Made by a program: the position numbers and the translations under genes
DNA from: Blastopirellula marina
GTDB lineage: Bacteria > Planctomycetota > Planctomycetia > Pirellulales > Pirellulaceae
Reading direction: 5' to 3'
Assembly: GCF_002967765.1 (NCBI RefSeq)
Contig: NZ_PUHY01000015.1
Span: 186,001 to 250,000, forward strand
DNA length: 64,000 bases
Notes under the pieces: generated by a model
Database searches by the model: none
Seen by the model: the letters and a program-made list of their open reading frames with translations, nothing else
Told to the model about the DNA's origin: nothing
Shown here: positions 1 to 8,886 of the stretch, piece after piece
Layout: the number at the start of each line of letters is the position of its first letter
Numbering within the stretch: position 1 is the stretch's first letter

Positions 1-1
1 A

Positions 2-1048
2 GATCAGATCGGACCGATCCGCGGTGTAACCCATTACATCTCTGAAAATCTGCGTCAATTATTGCCAGAGCCCATTCAAGAGATGTTCGAACAAGCACAG
101 CAGAAGAATGTGGTCGAATCCTTGTGCGTGCTGTACGTCGCATTGACCCGGGCCGTCCATGCATTGCACATGGTGGTCGCGCCTCGTCCCCAGCCGAAAT
201 CAGGGGGCGATGGGCCATCCAAATCGTTCGCAGGGATCGTGCTGAATGGCCTTGCCGATACGCCGTATCCAATTGAACAGCGGCTTCTGTATCACGACGG
301 CGATCCCGTCTGGTACAAACAGGTCGAACAGGAAGTCGCCGAGTCTGACGATCAGGCTTCCGCCAGTGAAACACGCTTGCCAGTTACATTGAAACAAGCC
401 GACAATTTCGCCTTGGGCGAGTTTGTTGCTCCTTCCTCGCTCGAAGGAGGACGACTCCGCCGCGTCAAGGATCTCCTCCGTAGCGAAACGAACAACGCTG
501 GCATGCATTACGGCTCGGCCATGCATCATTGGTTCGAGTCGATAAATTGGCTGGAAGGTTTTAGCGTGGAACGCAGCGAGATGATCGCTTCCGCGCGAAC
601 TTTGTTTGGCGAGTTCCCGTATGAGAACGCATTCCGCAAGTTCGAGTCACTACTGAAATCGCCGGAAGCAATCGGACTGTTGTCTTCCGCAGGATATCAG
701 ACAACTCCTTGGTGGAATTCCACTACCGAATGTGAAGTCTCGATTCGCTGCGAATTTCCCTTTGCGATTACACATGAAGGGGGAGTGTTGCGGGGCTCGA
801 TCGATCGTCTTGCATTGGTGCGACAAAATGACAAACTGATCGCGGCGGATGTGATCGACTTCAAGACCGATCAGTTCGATAGTGAAGAGCGACTTGACGA
901 AAAGGTTACGCACTATCGCCCGCAAATCGACTGTTATCGCCGTGCGGTCGCCAAGATGTTTCAACTTCCCTTATCATCCATCCGCGGAACGTTGTTCTTT
1001 GTGCACGGCCCACGCGTGATCAATTGGCTGGAAGAACCGACGACATGA
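2..1048 (+). CDS. AddA/RecB-like UvrD-type helicase-nuclease, C-terminal part (5' end outside window)
   Basis: The reading frame is open from base 2, so this is the C-terminal ~348 residues of a larger protein. The early segment contains LYVALTRA, which matches motif VI of superfamily 1A (UvrD/AddA/RecB) helicases. The rest is a RecB-type PD-(D/E)XK nuclease: a histidine motif (MHYGSAMHHW), GSIDRLAL, then the catalytic DFKTD near residue 265 of the visible part. This is the layout of AddA, which unwinds and trims double-strand breaks for recombination with AddB; AddB would be expected upstream, out of view. The stop overlaps the ATG of the next gene (ATGA), so translation is probably coupled to the YhaO-like exonuclease. 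The alternative is another RecB-nuclease-fused UvrD helicase of the same family. Confidence 0.85.
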   Translation, partial: DQIGPIRGVTHYISENLRQLLPEPIQEMFEQAQQKNVVESLCVLYVALTRAVHALHMVVAPRPQPKSGGDGPSKSFAGIVLNGLADTPYPIEQRLLYHDGDPVWYKQVEQEVAESDDQASASETRLPVTLKQADNFALGEFVAPSSLEGGRLRRVKDLLRSETNNAGMHYGSAMHHWFESINWLEGFSVERSEMIASARTLFGEFPYENAFRKFESLLKSPEAIGLLSSAGYQTTPWWNSTTECEVSIRCEFPFAITHEGGVLRGSIDRLALVRQNDKLIAADVIDFKTDQFDSEERLDEKVTHYRPQIDCYRRAVAKMFQLPLSSIRGTLFFVHGPRVINWLEEPTT

Positions 1049-2304
1049 CGAAATTCATCCACACCGCCGATCTCCACATCGATAGCCCTCTGCGTGGCTT
1101 GGCGATGCGTGACGAGACGATGATGCGCACGGTACAGCGGGCTACCCGTACCGCACTCCAGCGGATCATCGACCTGGCGTTGAAGGAACAAGTTGCCTTC
1201 GTCCTAATCGCGGGCGATCTGTTCGACGGCGAATGGAAGGACATGCACTCTGGGCAGTGGGCGGCAGGGCAGTTTCGTCGACTGGAAGAAGCGGGTATCG
1301 GCGTCTATTACATTCGTGGTAACCACGATGCCGTCAGTCAGATTCAACGTAAGATTCGCTGGCCTTCGAATGTCGTTGAACTCCCGCATGACGAGCCGAC
1401 GACAATCGTGTTGGAAGACCTGGGCGTAGCGATTCACGGACAAGGGTTCGCCGATCAGAAAGTCGAAATCGACTTGGCGGCTCGTTATCCCGAAAGGATC
1501 AACGGAATGTTCAACGTCGGTATGCTGCATACCAGCTTGACCGGTAGCGAACAGCACGACACCTATGCCCCGACCTCATTGGAAGTTCTGAAGAGCAAAG
1601 GGTACGACTACTGGGCGCTGGGGCATATTCATTTGCGAAACGCCGAGCCGATTTGTGTCGAGCCGTATGTCACTTACAGTGGGAATCCTCAAGGACGTCA
1701 CATTCGCGAAGCTGGCGACAAAGGCTGCCTGATCGGCGAGATCGAAGGAGAGTCGCTTAAGGAAGTCAAGTTCCACAGCACCGATACGCTTCGCTGGCAG
1801 GAATTAATCGTTGACGTTTCAAATGATACTTCGCTCGATGGCGTGTTGGCCAAAGCTGGCCAGGCCATCCAAACCCAACACACACGGCACGGCGGATTGA
1901 GTTCTGCATTTCGATTAACCTTCTCCGGGGCGACCAAGGTACACGAGGAACTCTCCGACCTGATTCGACGGGCCGAAATATACCAGCAAATCTTTGCGGC
2001 CGCTGAATCGGTCGACGATGAAGTGTGGATCGAGAAGATTCGTTTCGATACACGACCTGTGGAAGACGCGATCACGCGTGATGCCCACGAACTGTGGCAA
2101 GCAATTGCCCAACAATTTGATCAAACACAAGACGATCCGGAAGCGAACCAGCAGTTGCAGGAATTGGTTAAACCGGTCCTTGATAAAATCACAGCCGCCC
2201 ACATCAACTTGAGTGAAGAAGGCACGCTTGATCAGCGCTTACCGCAATGGATGGAAGCCGCCAAGCAACTTCTCCGTAGCCGACTAGGGGCACAGAACTC
2301 GTGA
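1045..2304 (+). CDS. YhaO/SbcD-like metallophosphoesterase (DNA repair exonuclease)
   Basis: 419 residues. The ATG at 1045 is chosen because it forms an ATGA overlap with the preceding stop and starts directly at the conserved MTKFIHTADLHIDSP. Calcineurin-like phosphoesterase motifs run in order: DLHID, GDLFDG, GNHD, and GHIH near residue 194. These make the two-metal nuclease site of Mre11/SbcD/YhaO proteins. The C-terminal ~130 residues look like the capping/ATPase-binding region of the family. It ends in a GTGA overlap with the YhaN-like ATPase gene, so nuclease and ATPase are very likely made as a complex that processes DNA ends. The order helicase-nuclease, Mre11-like, Rad50-like resembles Bacillus addBA-sbcDC (established knowledge). 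Length and motifs favour YhaO over classical SbcD. Confidence 0.88.
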   Translation: MTKFIHTADLHIDSPLRGLAMRDETMMRTVQRATRTALQRIIDLALKEQVAFVLIAGDLFDGEWKDMHSGQWAAGQFRRLEEAGIGVYYIRGNHDAVSQIQRKIRWPSNVVELPHDEPTTIVLEDLGVAIHGQGFADQKVEIDLAARYPERINGMFNVGMLHTSLTGSEQHDTYAPTSLEVLKSKGYDYWALGHIHLRNAEPICVEPYVTYSGNPQGRHIREAGDKGCLIGEIEGESLKEVKFHSTDTLRWQELIVDVSNDTSLDGVLAKAGQAIQTQHTRHGGLSSAFRLTFSGATKVHEELSDLIRRAEIYQQIFAAAESVDDEVWIEKIRFDTRPVEDAITRDAHELWQAIAQQFDQTQDDPEANQQLQELVKPVLDKITAAHINLSEEGTLDQRLPQWMEAAKQLLRSRLGAQNS

Positions 2305-5300
2305 AACTCCGCCGACTCGACCTCGAAAACTTTGGCATTCATGCCGAACAGACATTTCCCTTCGCCGAACAAGGGCTGCAGCTGATCTACGGCCGGAATG
2401 AAGCAGGGAAATCAACGCTGCTACAATCGGTACGTGAGCTCCTGTTCGGCTTTGCGCATGCTGGGAGTAATCCGTTCGCACCAGATTCCAAAACGAAAAA
2501 GATGCGAGCGACTGCCCAGCTCACGCTCAAAGATGGAAGCGAACTAGAGATTGTTCGCCGTCAGGGGAACAAGAACACACTTAGCGGTGGCTATGTAACG
2601 AGTGAAGAATCGGTTGATGAAGTGCGCTGGCAACAACTGCTTAGTGGTGCCGATCAGCAGATGTATCAGCATGTCTTCGGTTTCTCGCTCCAGGAGCTCG
2701 CCACCGGCGAGGAAAGCTTGAAGGAAGCGAACCTCGACGAAGCACTGTTCGGTGGTGGACTCGGGCGATTGCATGATTACAAGCAACTGATCAAGAGCAT
2801 TGAGGAGGAAGCCGACAATCTGTTCAAAAGTCGAGGTCAGAAACAGCAGATCAATAGCATTCTGGCAGAAATCAAAAGCTTAAAGTCCGAGCTGAAAGAA
2901 TCCTCTCTTCGTCCGGCCGAATACGAAGAGTGGCTCAGTCAGGCCAATCGATGTGAGGAAGAACTGACGCGACTTCAAGCCGTTCGGGATCAGGTGTTTC
3001 GTCGTCAACAACATCTCGATCGGTTGAAGCGAGCTCATCCGCTATGGATCGAATTGCAGTCCAAGCAGCAACAGCTCGCCAAGCTCGATGCACCAAGTTC
3101 CTTTCCCGCCGATGCGTTGGATGAACTCGCGCAGACACGTAATCAGGCCAAGAAGCTGGCTAGTGAGATCGATGACCTCGTCCGCGATTTGGCTCGTATC
3201 GAAAAAGAAGTTGGCGATATCGAGTTCAACGAGGCGTTGATTGAATCAGGCGAGGCAATCCGCTCGCTGGTTTTTGGCATCAAGGAAGTCCGCAATTACC
3301 GTCGCGACATTCCGGTTCGTCAACAAGAGCGGGAGCATGATCTCGACGAAGCTCTACGCATCCTGCGACGAATCGATCCAAAATTACAGCTCGATCAGGT
3401 TGGCCAATTCGAATTGACATTCGCCGACCGAAACAGCATCCAGCAGCTCGCTCGCAAACGGCAACGCGTACTAACCGAATTGGAATCGCAAGCCCCGGAA
3501 CTGGAGCGACTTGATCGCGAAATCCTCGAGCTGGAAGCGACTTTGGACGCCATCCCAGTCAAATCGCAAGAGTTGGTCGATAAGTTGCGCACCAGTCGCC
3601 AACCGTTGGCCGAGGCCATCAAAGAAAAACGCGAGTTGGAAGCGGCGATTTCCGATTTGACAATGCAGGTTTCCCAGAGAAGTGCAAGTATCGAGTCGGT
3701 TCTGACGGAAGAATTGAACTGGGAAAACGCCCTGCCGGTACCGATGGAGTCGACAATTACGAAGTTCGATCAGCAGCTGCAAGTCATTGCAGAAGAGATT
3801 CGCAGTGCCGAACGTACCGTTCGCGAAACGAACGAAGAGCTCGTTGCCAAACGAGATGAACTACGCCGCATGGAACAAGGCGTTGATTTGGTTTCGCAAG
3901 ATTTATTGGACGAAAGCCGCGGCAAACGGGATGCGAATTGGAAGTCTCTGCGGCAAATCTTGCTGGGCGAATCGGACAGCCTGGCTCGTGACGAACTTCA
4001 CCCACAGACGGAAGCGTTTGAAGGCCAAATAAAAGAATCGGATGTGATGGCCGATAAACGTTATCGCAATGCCCAGTTGCTGGCCGAACATCAAGCAGTC
4101 GCCGGACAAATCGCGACTCTGGAAGAGCGTTTTGAAGGACGTCAATCGCACGTTACAAATCTGAATGAGAAGCAAACACGCTTGCTCGCCGAATGGGAAG
4201 CCGAATGGAGAACGTGTGGCATCCACCCAAAGTCCCCTCGTGAGATGAACGCTTGGCGTCTCGCGTATTTGGAGTTAGTCCAGATTCATGCCGAGATCGA
4301 TCGCAAGCGGCATGAACTGCAGCCTCTCGAAAAACGAATCGAAGCGACGACGAAGCTCCTGGCTGATACGAAGCAGTTGCCCGAGCAGGTGTCGACCATG
4401 GAGATGTTAAGCTGGATCGATGCTTATCTACGTGAAGCTGAGGGTTTTCGAGAAAAGCAGACGGAACTGAGGATTCGTATCGAATCGAAGCAGGACGAAC
4501 GCCGATCGTCACAACAACAGCAAGAGAAGCGACAACAGCAACTCGCCGAGATCGAAGCTCGTGGTAGCGAGATCTTGACCATCTTTCAATCTCTCGGTGA
4601 CGTTGACATTGAGTTGGCGGGCGAATTGATCTCGGCGATCGACGAGATTCAGGGGCATTTGACTAGCGCGGCCAAGCTGGAGCAGCGAATCTCGGACATG
4701 GAGGCGGGGTTGATTGATTTTCAACAGCAAGTTCAAACCGTCTTGGAGTCCACCGCGGAATCGCTTGAAGAAATGCCGCCAGAACATGCGGCCGAACGCC
4801 TGGGGACATTGTTAACGGAGGCCGAACGTCGTCATTCGAGGCGGAAGGAACTGCAATTCGAACGGCAGGTGACCTCACAAACACACGAGAACCGTCAAGC
4901 GGAACATGCGGAATTGGAGGCCCGATTGGCCAAGTGGCGGAAGCAAGTTGCTGTCAACAGCGACGAAGAACTGGAGAGCGTTTCGCAAACCGTTCGTGCT
5001 CGCCACAAGATGGAAGAGGAAATCGCAGCCAAGGAAAATGAACTAGCCTTGGTGCGTGAATCAGAAGAGCCCACGTCGTTTCAGGAAGCACTTGCGAGCC
5101 TCGATCGTGATCAGCTTGAACTCGATCTCAACGAGGTGACACGTGAGTTTGCTGGTATTCAGGAAAATCTCGCCCAGTCCAATCAACAACTGGGTGAACT
5201 CAATTCACGTCTGCGCGAAGTCGATCTTTCTAGTCGGGCCGTGATTGCCCAAGGAAAGATCGAGTCGCTTCAGTCCGATCTCTCTGATTGTCTTGATCGT

Positions 5301-5852
5301 CTGGGGCCACTGCTGATTGCCAAAGAAATGCTGGCCCGCGCGATGAAGGCGTTCCGGGAAGAAAACTCGGGGCAGCTGTTAGCTTCGATCAGCGAACTTT
5401 TGGAGCGGATGACCGAAGGGCGTTATGTGAAGGTCGAACCCGACTTGGAGAAAGAAGGCGGGCTGCTATTGGTGGGGCAGGGGGATATTCGGAAGAAGCC
5501 TGTCGAACTGAGCACCGGCACACGCGAGCAGTTGTACTTGGCGATTCGTCTGGCGTACATTCGCCACTATTGCCAAGGCGCTGAACCGTTGCCCGTGTTG
5601 ATGGACGATATACTGGTGAACTTCGACGACGATCGTCAGGTCGCTACGCTGAAGGTGCTTGCTGATTTCGATCCTGAAATTCAAATCATTCTGTTGACAT
5701 GCCATCAACCGCTCGTGGCCAAGGTACAATCGTTGAAAGGGGATAACCCGATTCATCGACTCGACGGACAAGCGGTCGTTGCAGAGACCGCCAAGCCGAA
5801 GTCAGCACGTAAGAAGTCCTCCGCAAAATCCTCGACACCGAGCTTGTTTTAA
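2301..5852 (+). CDS. YhaN/SbcC-like AAA ATPase with long coiled coil
   Basis: 1183 residues from a GTG start overlapping the previous stop by 4 bases. Walker A lies near residues 30-39 (YGRNEAGKST), as in YhaN/SbcC/Rad50. An ABC signature (ELSTGTREQL) and Walker B (LPVLMDDILVNFDD) lie in the last ~110 residues. The ~1000 residues between are rich in Glu/Gln/Leu/Arg heptads, i.e. two long coiled-coil arms. I see no CxxC zinc hook in the middle, unlike SbcC/Rad50, which fits YhaN-type proteins. The C-terminus is a lysine/serine-rich tail. It probably works with the overlapping YhaO-like nuclease at DNA ends. Confidence 0.88.
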   Translation: MKLRRLDLENFGIHAEQTFPFAEQGLQLIYGRNEAGKSTLLQSVRELLFGFAHAGSNPFAPDSKTKKMRATAQLTLKDGSELEIVRRQGNKNTLSGGYVTSEESVDEVRWQQLLSGADQQMYQHVFGFSLQELATGEESLKEANLDEALFGGGLGRLHDYKQLIKSIEEEADNLFKSRGQKQQINSILAEIKSLKSELKESSLRPAEYEEWLSQANRCEEELTRLQAVRDQVFRRQQHLDRLKRAHPLWIELQSKQQQLAKLDAPSSFPADALDELAQTRNQAKKLASEIDDLVRDLARIEKEVGDIEFNEALIESGEAIRSLVFGIKEVRNYRRDIPVRQQEREHDLDEALRILRRIDPKLQLDQVGQFELTFADRNSIQQLARKRQRVLTELESQAPELERLDREILELEATLDAIPVKSQELVDKLRTSRQPLAEAIKEKRELEAAISDLTMQVSQRSASIESVLTEELNWENALPVPMESTITKFDQQLQVIAEEIRSAERTVRETNEELVAKRDELRRMEQGVDLVSQDLLDESRGKRDANWKSLRQILLGESDSLARDELHPQTEAFEGQIKESDVMADKRYRNAQLLAEHQAVAGQIATLEERFEGRQSHVTNLNEKQTRLLAEWEAEWRTCGIHPKSPREMNAWRLAYLELVQIHAEIDRKRHELQPLEKRIEATTKLLADTKQLPEQVSTMEMLSWIDAYLREAEGFREKQTELRIRIESKQDERRSSQQQQEKRQQQLAEIEARGSEILTIFQSLGDVDIELAGELISAIDEIQGHLTSAAKLEQRISDMEAGLIDFQQQVQTVLESTAESLEEMPPEHAAERLGTLLTEAERRHSRRKELQFERQVTSQTHENRQAEHAELEARLAKWRKQVAVNSDEELESVSQTVRARHKMEEEIAAKENELALVRESEEPTSFQEALASLDRDQLELDLNEVTREFAGIQENLAQSNQQLGELNSRLREVDLSSRAVIAQGKIESLQSDLSDCLDRLGPLLIAKEMLARAMKAFREENSGQLLASISELLERMTEGRYVKVEPDLEKEGGLLLVGQGDIRKKPVELSTGTREQLYLAIRLAYIRHYCQGAEPLPVLMDDILVNFDDDRQVATLKVLADFDPEIQIILLTCHQPLVAKVQSLKGDNPIHRLDGQAVVAETAKPKSARKKSSAKSSTPSLF

Positions 5853-5853
5853 G

Positions 5854-6267
5854 ATGTCTGACGAAGTCGTTGCTTTTTTTGCCTACGGAACGTTGAAGCG
5901 TGGGGAAGTTCGCGAGAAGCACTGGCCCTGCCGACCGATCGCCGTACTGCGTGGTTCGACGCCTGGTAGCTTGTGGGAAGTCGCCGATTATCCTGGTATG
6001 AAGATCGAAGGAGAAACCCGGGTAGCGGGCGAGATTTGGTTATTTCCCGCGAAACAAGAAGAGCGAATCTTGGCGGTGCTCGACGAAGTGGAAGGATACC
6101 CTGAGCTTTACTCACGTGAAGTGGTCGACTGTGAAACGCTCGACGGCCAGCCAATCGCCGCCACCGTTTACCTTTTCAATCCGCCGATATTGCCAAGTCA
6201 TGCTCAGGTGCCAGCCGATGAACAAGGCCTTGTTACTTGGCGTGGATCGGGTCAGCGTTTCTCGTAG
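5854..6267 (+). CDS. gamma-glutamylcyclotransferase-like (AIG2/GGCT fold) protein
   Basis: 137 residues. The ATG at 5854 lies 1 base after the YhaN-like stop; the longer upstream frame is only overlap with that gene. The N-terminal FFAYGTLKRGE matches the YGTL glycine-rich motif of the GGCT/AIG2 fold, and LDEVEGYPELYSR holds the glutamate and tyrosine typical of the active-site region. The family cleaves gamma-glutamyl amines or amino acids to 5-oxoproline; the substrate here cannot be told. It sits at the end of the repair operon, probably for transcriptional convenience. Its 3' end overlaps the convergent WYL gene by 16 bases. Confidence 0.8.
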   Translation: MSDEVVAFFAYGTLKRGEVREKHWPCRPIAVLRGSTPGSLWEVADYPGMKIEGETRVAGEIWLFPAKQEERILAVLDEVEGYPELYSREVVDCETLDGQPIAATVYLFNPPILPSHAQVPADEQGLVTWRGSGQRFS

Positions 6268-7274
6268 ACCTCGGCCATCTTCTGCACGCGAGCCTTAATG
6301 GCTTCACGCGTCGATTTCGGGGCGAGGACCTCCGCTTCTGGTCCCAATGCCAGCACGCGCGGAATGATTTCGAGTTCGTGTGCGGCTTTCACAGTTAAGA
6401 CAATCGAACCATCGTTTTGTAGTTCGACGGATTGTTCGGGATGCCAGGGATCTTCGACGACCCAGTTGGCCGCGATTGCGGAGATCTTAATCTTAAAGTC
6501 CATCGGCTTGTGGGCCGCGAAGATTCCGATCGAACCGCCTAAGTGTTTTTCCAAGTCGAAGTCTTTGGGAAGCTTGAAATAGTCATCCGTGACTTCCGCC
6601 TTCTTGAAACGATCGAGCTTCCAGTGCCGGATTCGGTTGGGATCACCCACTGGGAGTTCACTAGCGGCGGCCACGATGTAAATGCTTCCTTGGTGGAAAA
6701 CGATTCCGTACGGTTCGAGTCTTCGCTGGCTGGGGGAAGGCTGTCCCGGCTTTTGATAGGCGACCTCCACGATCCGGTGCTGGTGGATCGCGCGATTGAG
6801 GTTTTTCAACGTCCCTTCCTGTGAAGAATAATTCTTCGCTGCTAATCCGGTCACATAAAGCACCTGGCGATATTTGCGATAGTGATCCCAGGTTGTTTCA
6901 GGAAGCTGTTCTTGGATCTTGGTCCAGAACGATTCAATCCCAACCCAGAAGGGCGTTCCCGACAAAGGAAGCAGCAGATCGCGTCCCAGCGAGAGTGCGA
7001 TCAACTCCGTCGCAGAAGCGGTAATCTTGTGCATGCCGCGACCGCTGGAACCTAGCTTCCAAACCCGCCCCCGACCTGAATCGTGAACATCGATATCGAG
7101 ACCGGCGGATTGTAATGATTCAATATCACGGCGAACGGTCCGCGTATGCAGCGATGAGAGTCCGAGCTCTTCGACCAGTGCGTCACGGATCTCTTCCAGC
7201 AGGCAGCCGTAGCGATAACGCTCGAGGATTTGCAAGATCTTATGCTGCCGGATGAGTTGCTCGTTGCGAGCCAT
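6252..7274 (-). CDS. WYL-domain transcriptional regulator with N-terminal HTH
   Basis: 340 residues. The N-terminal ~75 residues form a winged helix-turn-helix (LIRQHKILQILERYRYGCLLEEI, with the TVRRDIESLQSAG recognition segment typical of DeoR-like YafY/PafBC regulators). Residues ~150-260 are a WYL-type domain: AIHQHRIVEVAYQ, then RRLEPYGIVFHQGSIYIVAA, where YGI takes the place of WYL. The last ~90 residues are the WCX extension. WYL proteins often sense nucleic-acid fragments and govern DNA-damage or defence genes (established for PafBC and others). The gene lies 68 bp downstream of uvrC on the same strand and converges on the YhaO/YhaN operon, so a DNA-damage role is plausible but inferred. 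Confidence 0.85.
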   Translation of the reverse strand: MARNEQLIRQHKILQILERYRYGCLLEEIRDALVEELGLSSLHTRTVRRDIESLQSAGLDIDVHDSGRGRVWKLGSSGRGMHKITASATELIALSLGRDLLLPLSGTPFWVGIESFWTKIQEQLPETTWDHYRKYRQVLYVTGLAAKNYSSQEGTLKNLNRAIHQHRIVEVAYQKPGQPSPSQRRLEPYGIVFHQGSIYIVAAASELPVGDPNRIRHWKLDRFKKAEVTDDYFKLPKDFDLEKHLGGSIGIFAAHKPMDFKIKISAIAANWVVEDPWHPEQSVELQNDGSIVLTVKAAHELEIIPRVLALGPEAEVLAPKSTREAIKARVQKMAEVYEKR

Positions 7275-7342
7275 GCCGATTGCCTCCGTGCCGAAATGGA
7301 TGAGTTCAGGTTTCCGAGTTTACCTGACCAAACCGCTCGAAT

Positions 7343-8728
7343 CTATCGATCGAACGTCCGTTTTTCTCGCAGCAAGTGATGATAATGCTGAGCGAAGCGG
7401 TGCGACTCGTCCCGCACGTACTGCAGCAGTCGCAGGGCGAACGAATGGCGGCTCAGGCGAATCGGCTCGCTTTCGCCGGGGCGGTAGACTTCTTCCTCGC
7501 GTTTGGCTAGCGAGATGACCGTTGGGGGCTCGATTCGCAGATCCCGAAATGCTGCCATCGCTGCGTTAAGCTGCCCTTTGCCACCGTCGATCAACAAAAT
7601 ATCCGGAAAGACTTCCGAGTTGTCACTTAGGCGTTTGAACCGCCGAGCGACGACCTCGTGGATACTCCGAAAGTCGTCGACCCCATCGACACCGCGAATT
7701 TTGAAGCGGCGGTATCCTGGCTTGAACGGCAGTCCGTCAAGGAACTGTACCAAACTGGCCACCGTGTCGCTGCCGCCGAGGTGTGCGATATCGACCCCTT
7801 CAATGGTCCGCGGCGTGGTTGCCAGGCCGAGCACCTTGCGGAGGCCTGCTAAGCCCTTCTTGGGATCAACGTAGAATACCTCGGGCTGAGCATGCGTTTC
7901 GAGTTCCCCTCGTTCGTCGAGACGATCAAGCATGTTGATCTCATCCCGCAGCTTCGCGGCTTTCTCAAACTCCAAGTTTTTCGAGGCTTCGAGCATCTCC
8001 TCTTGCAACTGCTTTACCAGACGTGTTCCGTTTCCTTCCAGGAACATTTGCAGGCGACGGATGTCCTTACGATACTCTTCCTTGCTAATCCGCAAATTGC
8101 ACGGAGCAGTGCACTGATCGATACTGGCGAGCAGACAAGGACGAAACCATTTCCAGCGTTCGTCTGTTTCGTCGATATCAAGATCACAAGTGCGGAACTT
8201 GAAAATCCGCTGCAATACCTGAATCGCACCACGCAGGGCACTCGCACTGGCAAAAGGGCCGTAAAGCTTGGCATTCTTGTCGCGAGGTTCGCGTGTGAAT
8301 TCGACCCGAGGGAAATCTTCCCGCTGAGTGATCATCAGGTAAGGAAACGTTTTGTCGTCTTTTTGTTCCTTGTTGTACTTCGGCTGGACATCTTTGATCA
8401 GCCGCGATTCCGCTAACAAGGCGTCGACCTCGTTTTCCGTTTCCAGAAAGTCAGCATCGGCGATTTCATTTACCCAATAACCGGTTCGCTGATCGATTGC
8501 TGCTTCCGCTAAGAAGTACGACCCGGCCCGCGAGCGGAGGTTCTTTGCTTTGCCGACGTAAATTACGCGTCCCTTGTCATCCTTGAAGATGTAAACTCCG
8601 GACGTAGTTGGGAATTTACGGACCTTATCCGCCGTAAGCGTGAAAGGGACATGCTCCGCAGGTTTGCCTTGATTAGTTTCATCAGCCGTCGGGGGGGAGT
8701 CCGCCGGACCGTTCGGATTATCTGCCAT
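7343..8728 (-). CDS. uvrC: UvrC-like excinuclease subunit, short form
   Basis: 461 residues. After a ~30-residue hydrophilic leader comes the GIY-YIG 3'-incision nuclease (SGVYIF at 43-48, VIYVGKAKNLRSR). Four cysteines follow (181, 198, 206, 210), in the pattern of the UvrC cysteine cluster, then a UVR helix that binds UvrB (LEFEKAAKLRDEI ~252-264). The RNase H-like 5'-incision nuclease has VDIAHLGG (~312), LLIDGGKGQL (~378-387) and RDESHRFA (~439-446). The protein stops about 15 residues later. The tandem helix-hairpin-helix region that ends standard UvrC (~600 residues) is absent. Both nuclease sites look intact, so it is probably functional in nucleotide excision repair. The WYL regulator follows 68 bp downstream. 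Confidence 0.88.
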   Translation of the reverse strand: MADNPNGPADSPPTADETNQGKPAEHVPFTLTADKVRKFPTTSGVYIFKDDKGRVIYVGKAKNLRSRAGSYFLAEAAIDQRTGYWVNEIADADFLETENEVDALLAESRLIKDVQPKYNKEQKDDKTFPYLMITQREDFPRVEFTREPRDKNAKLYGPFASASALRGAIQVLQRIFKFRTCDLDIDETDERWKWFRPCLLASIDQCTAPCNLRISKEEYRKDIRRLQMFLEGNGTRLVKQLQEEMLEASKNLEFEKAAKLRDEINMLDRLDERGELETHAQPEVFYVDPKKGLAGLRKVLGLATTPRTIEGVDIAHLGGSDTVASLVQFLDGLPFKPGYRRFKIRGVDGVDDFRSIHEVVARRFKRLSDNSEVFPDILLIDGGKGQLNAAMAAFRDLRIEPPTVISLAKREEEVYRPGESEPIRLSRHSFALRLLQYVRDESHRFAQHYHHLLREKRTFDR

Positions 8729-8886
8729 GAACTAGAAGTGTTGAGGGTGAACAAGTTTCCATCACCGAATTCTACCCCGTACCCGTATTTTTGGCAGCCT
8801 GGTTAACGTGCGGTTTATGCCAACCCGCACGCTAGCATCCCATTTGGGGGATTGTGAACCGAAGTGCGCCTCGCAAGCGATTGGCA

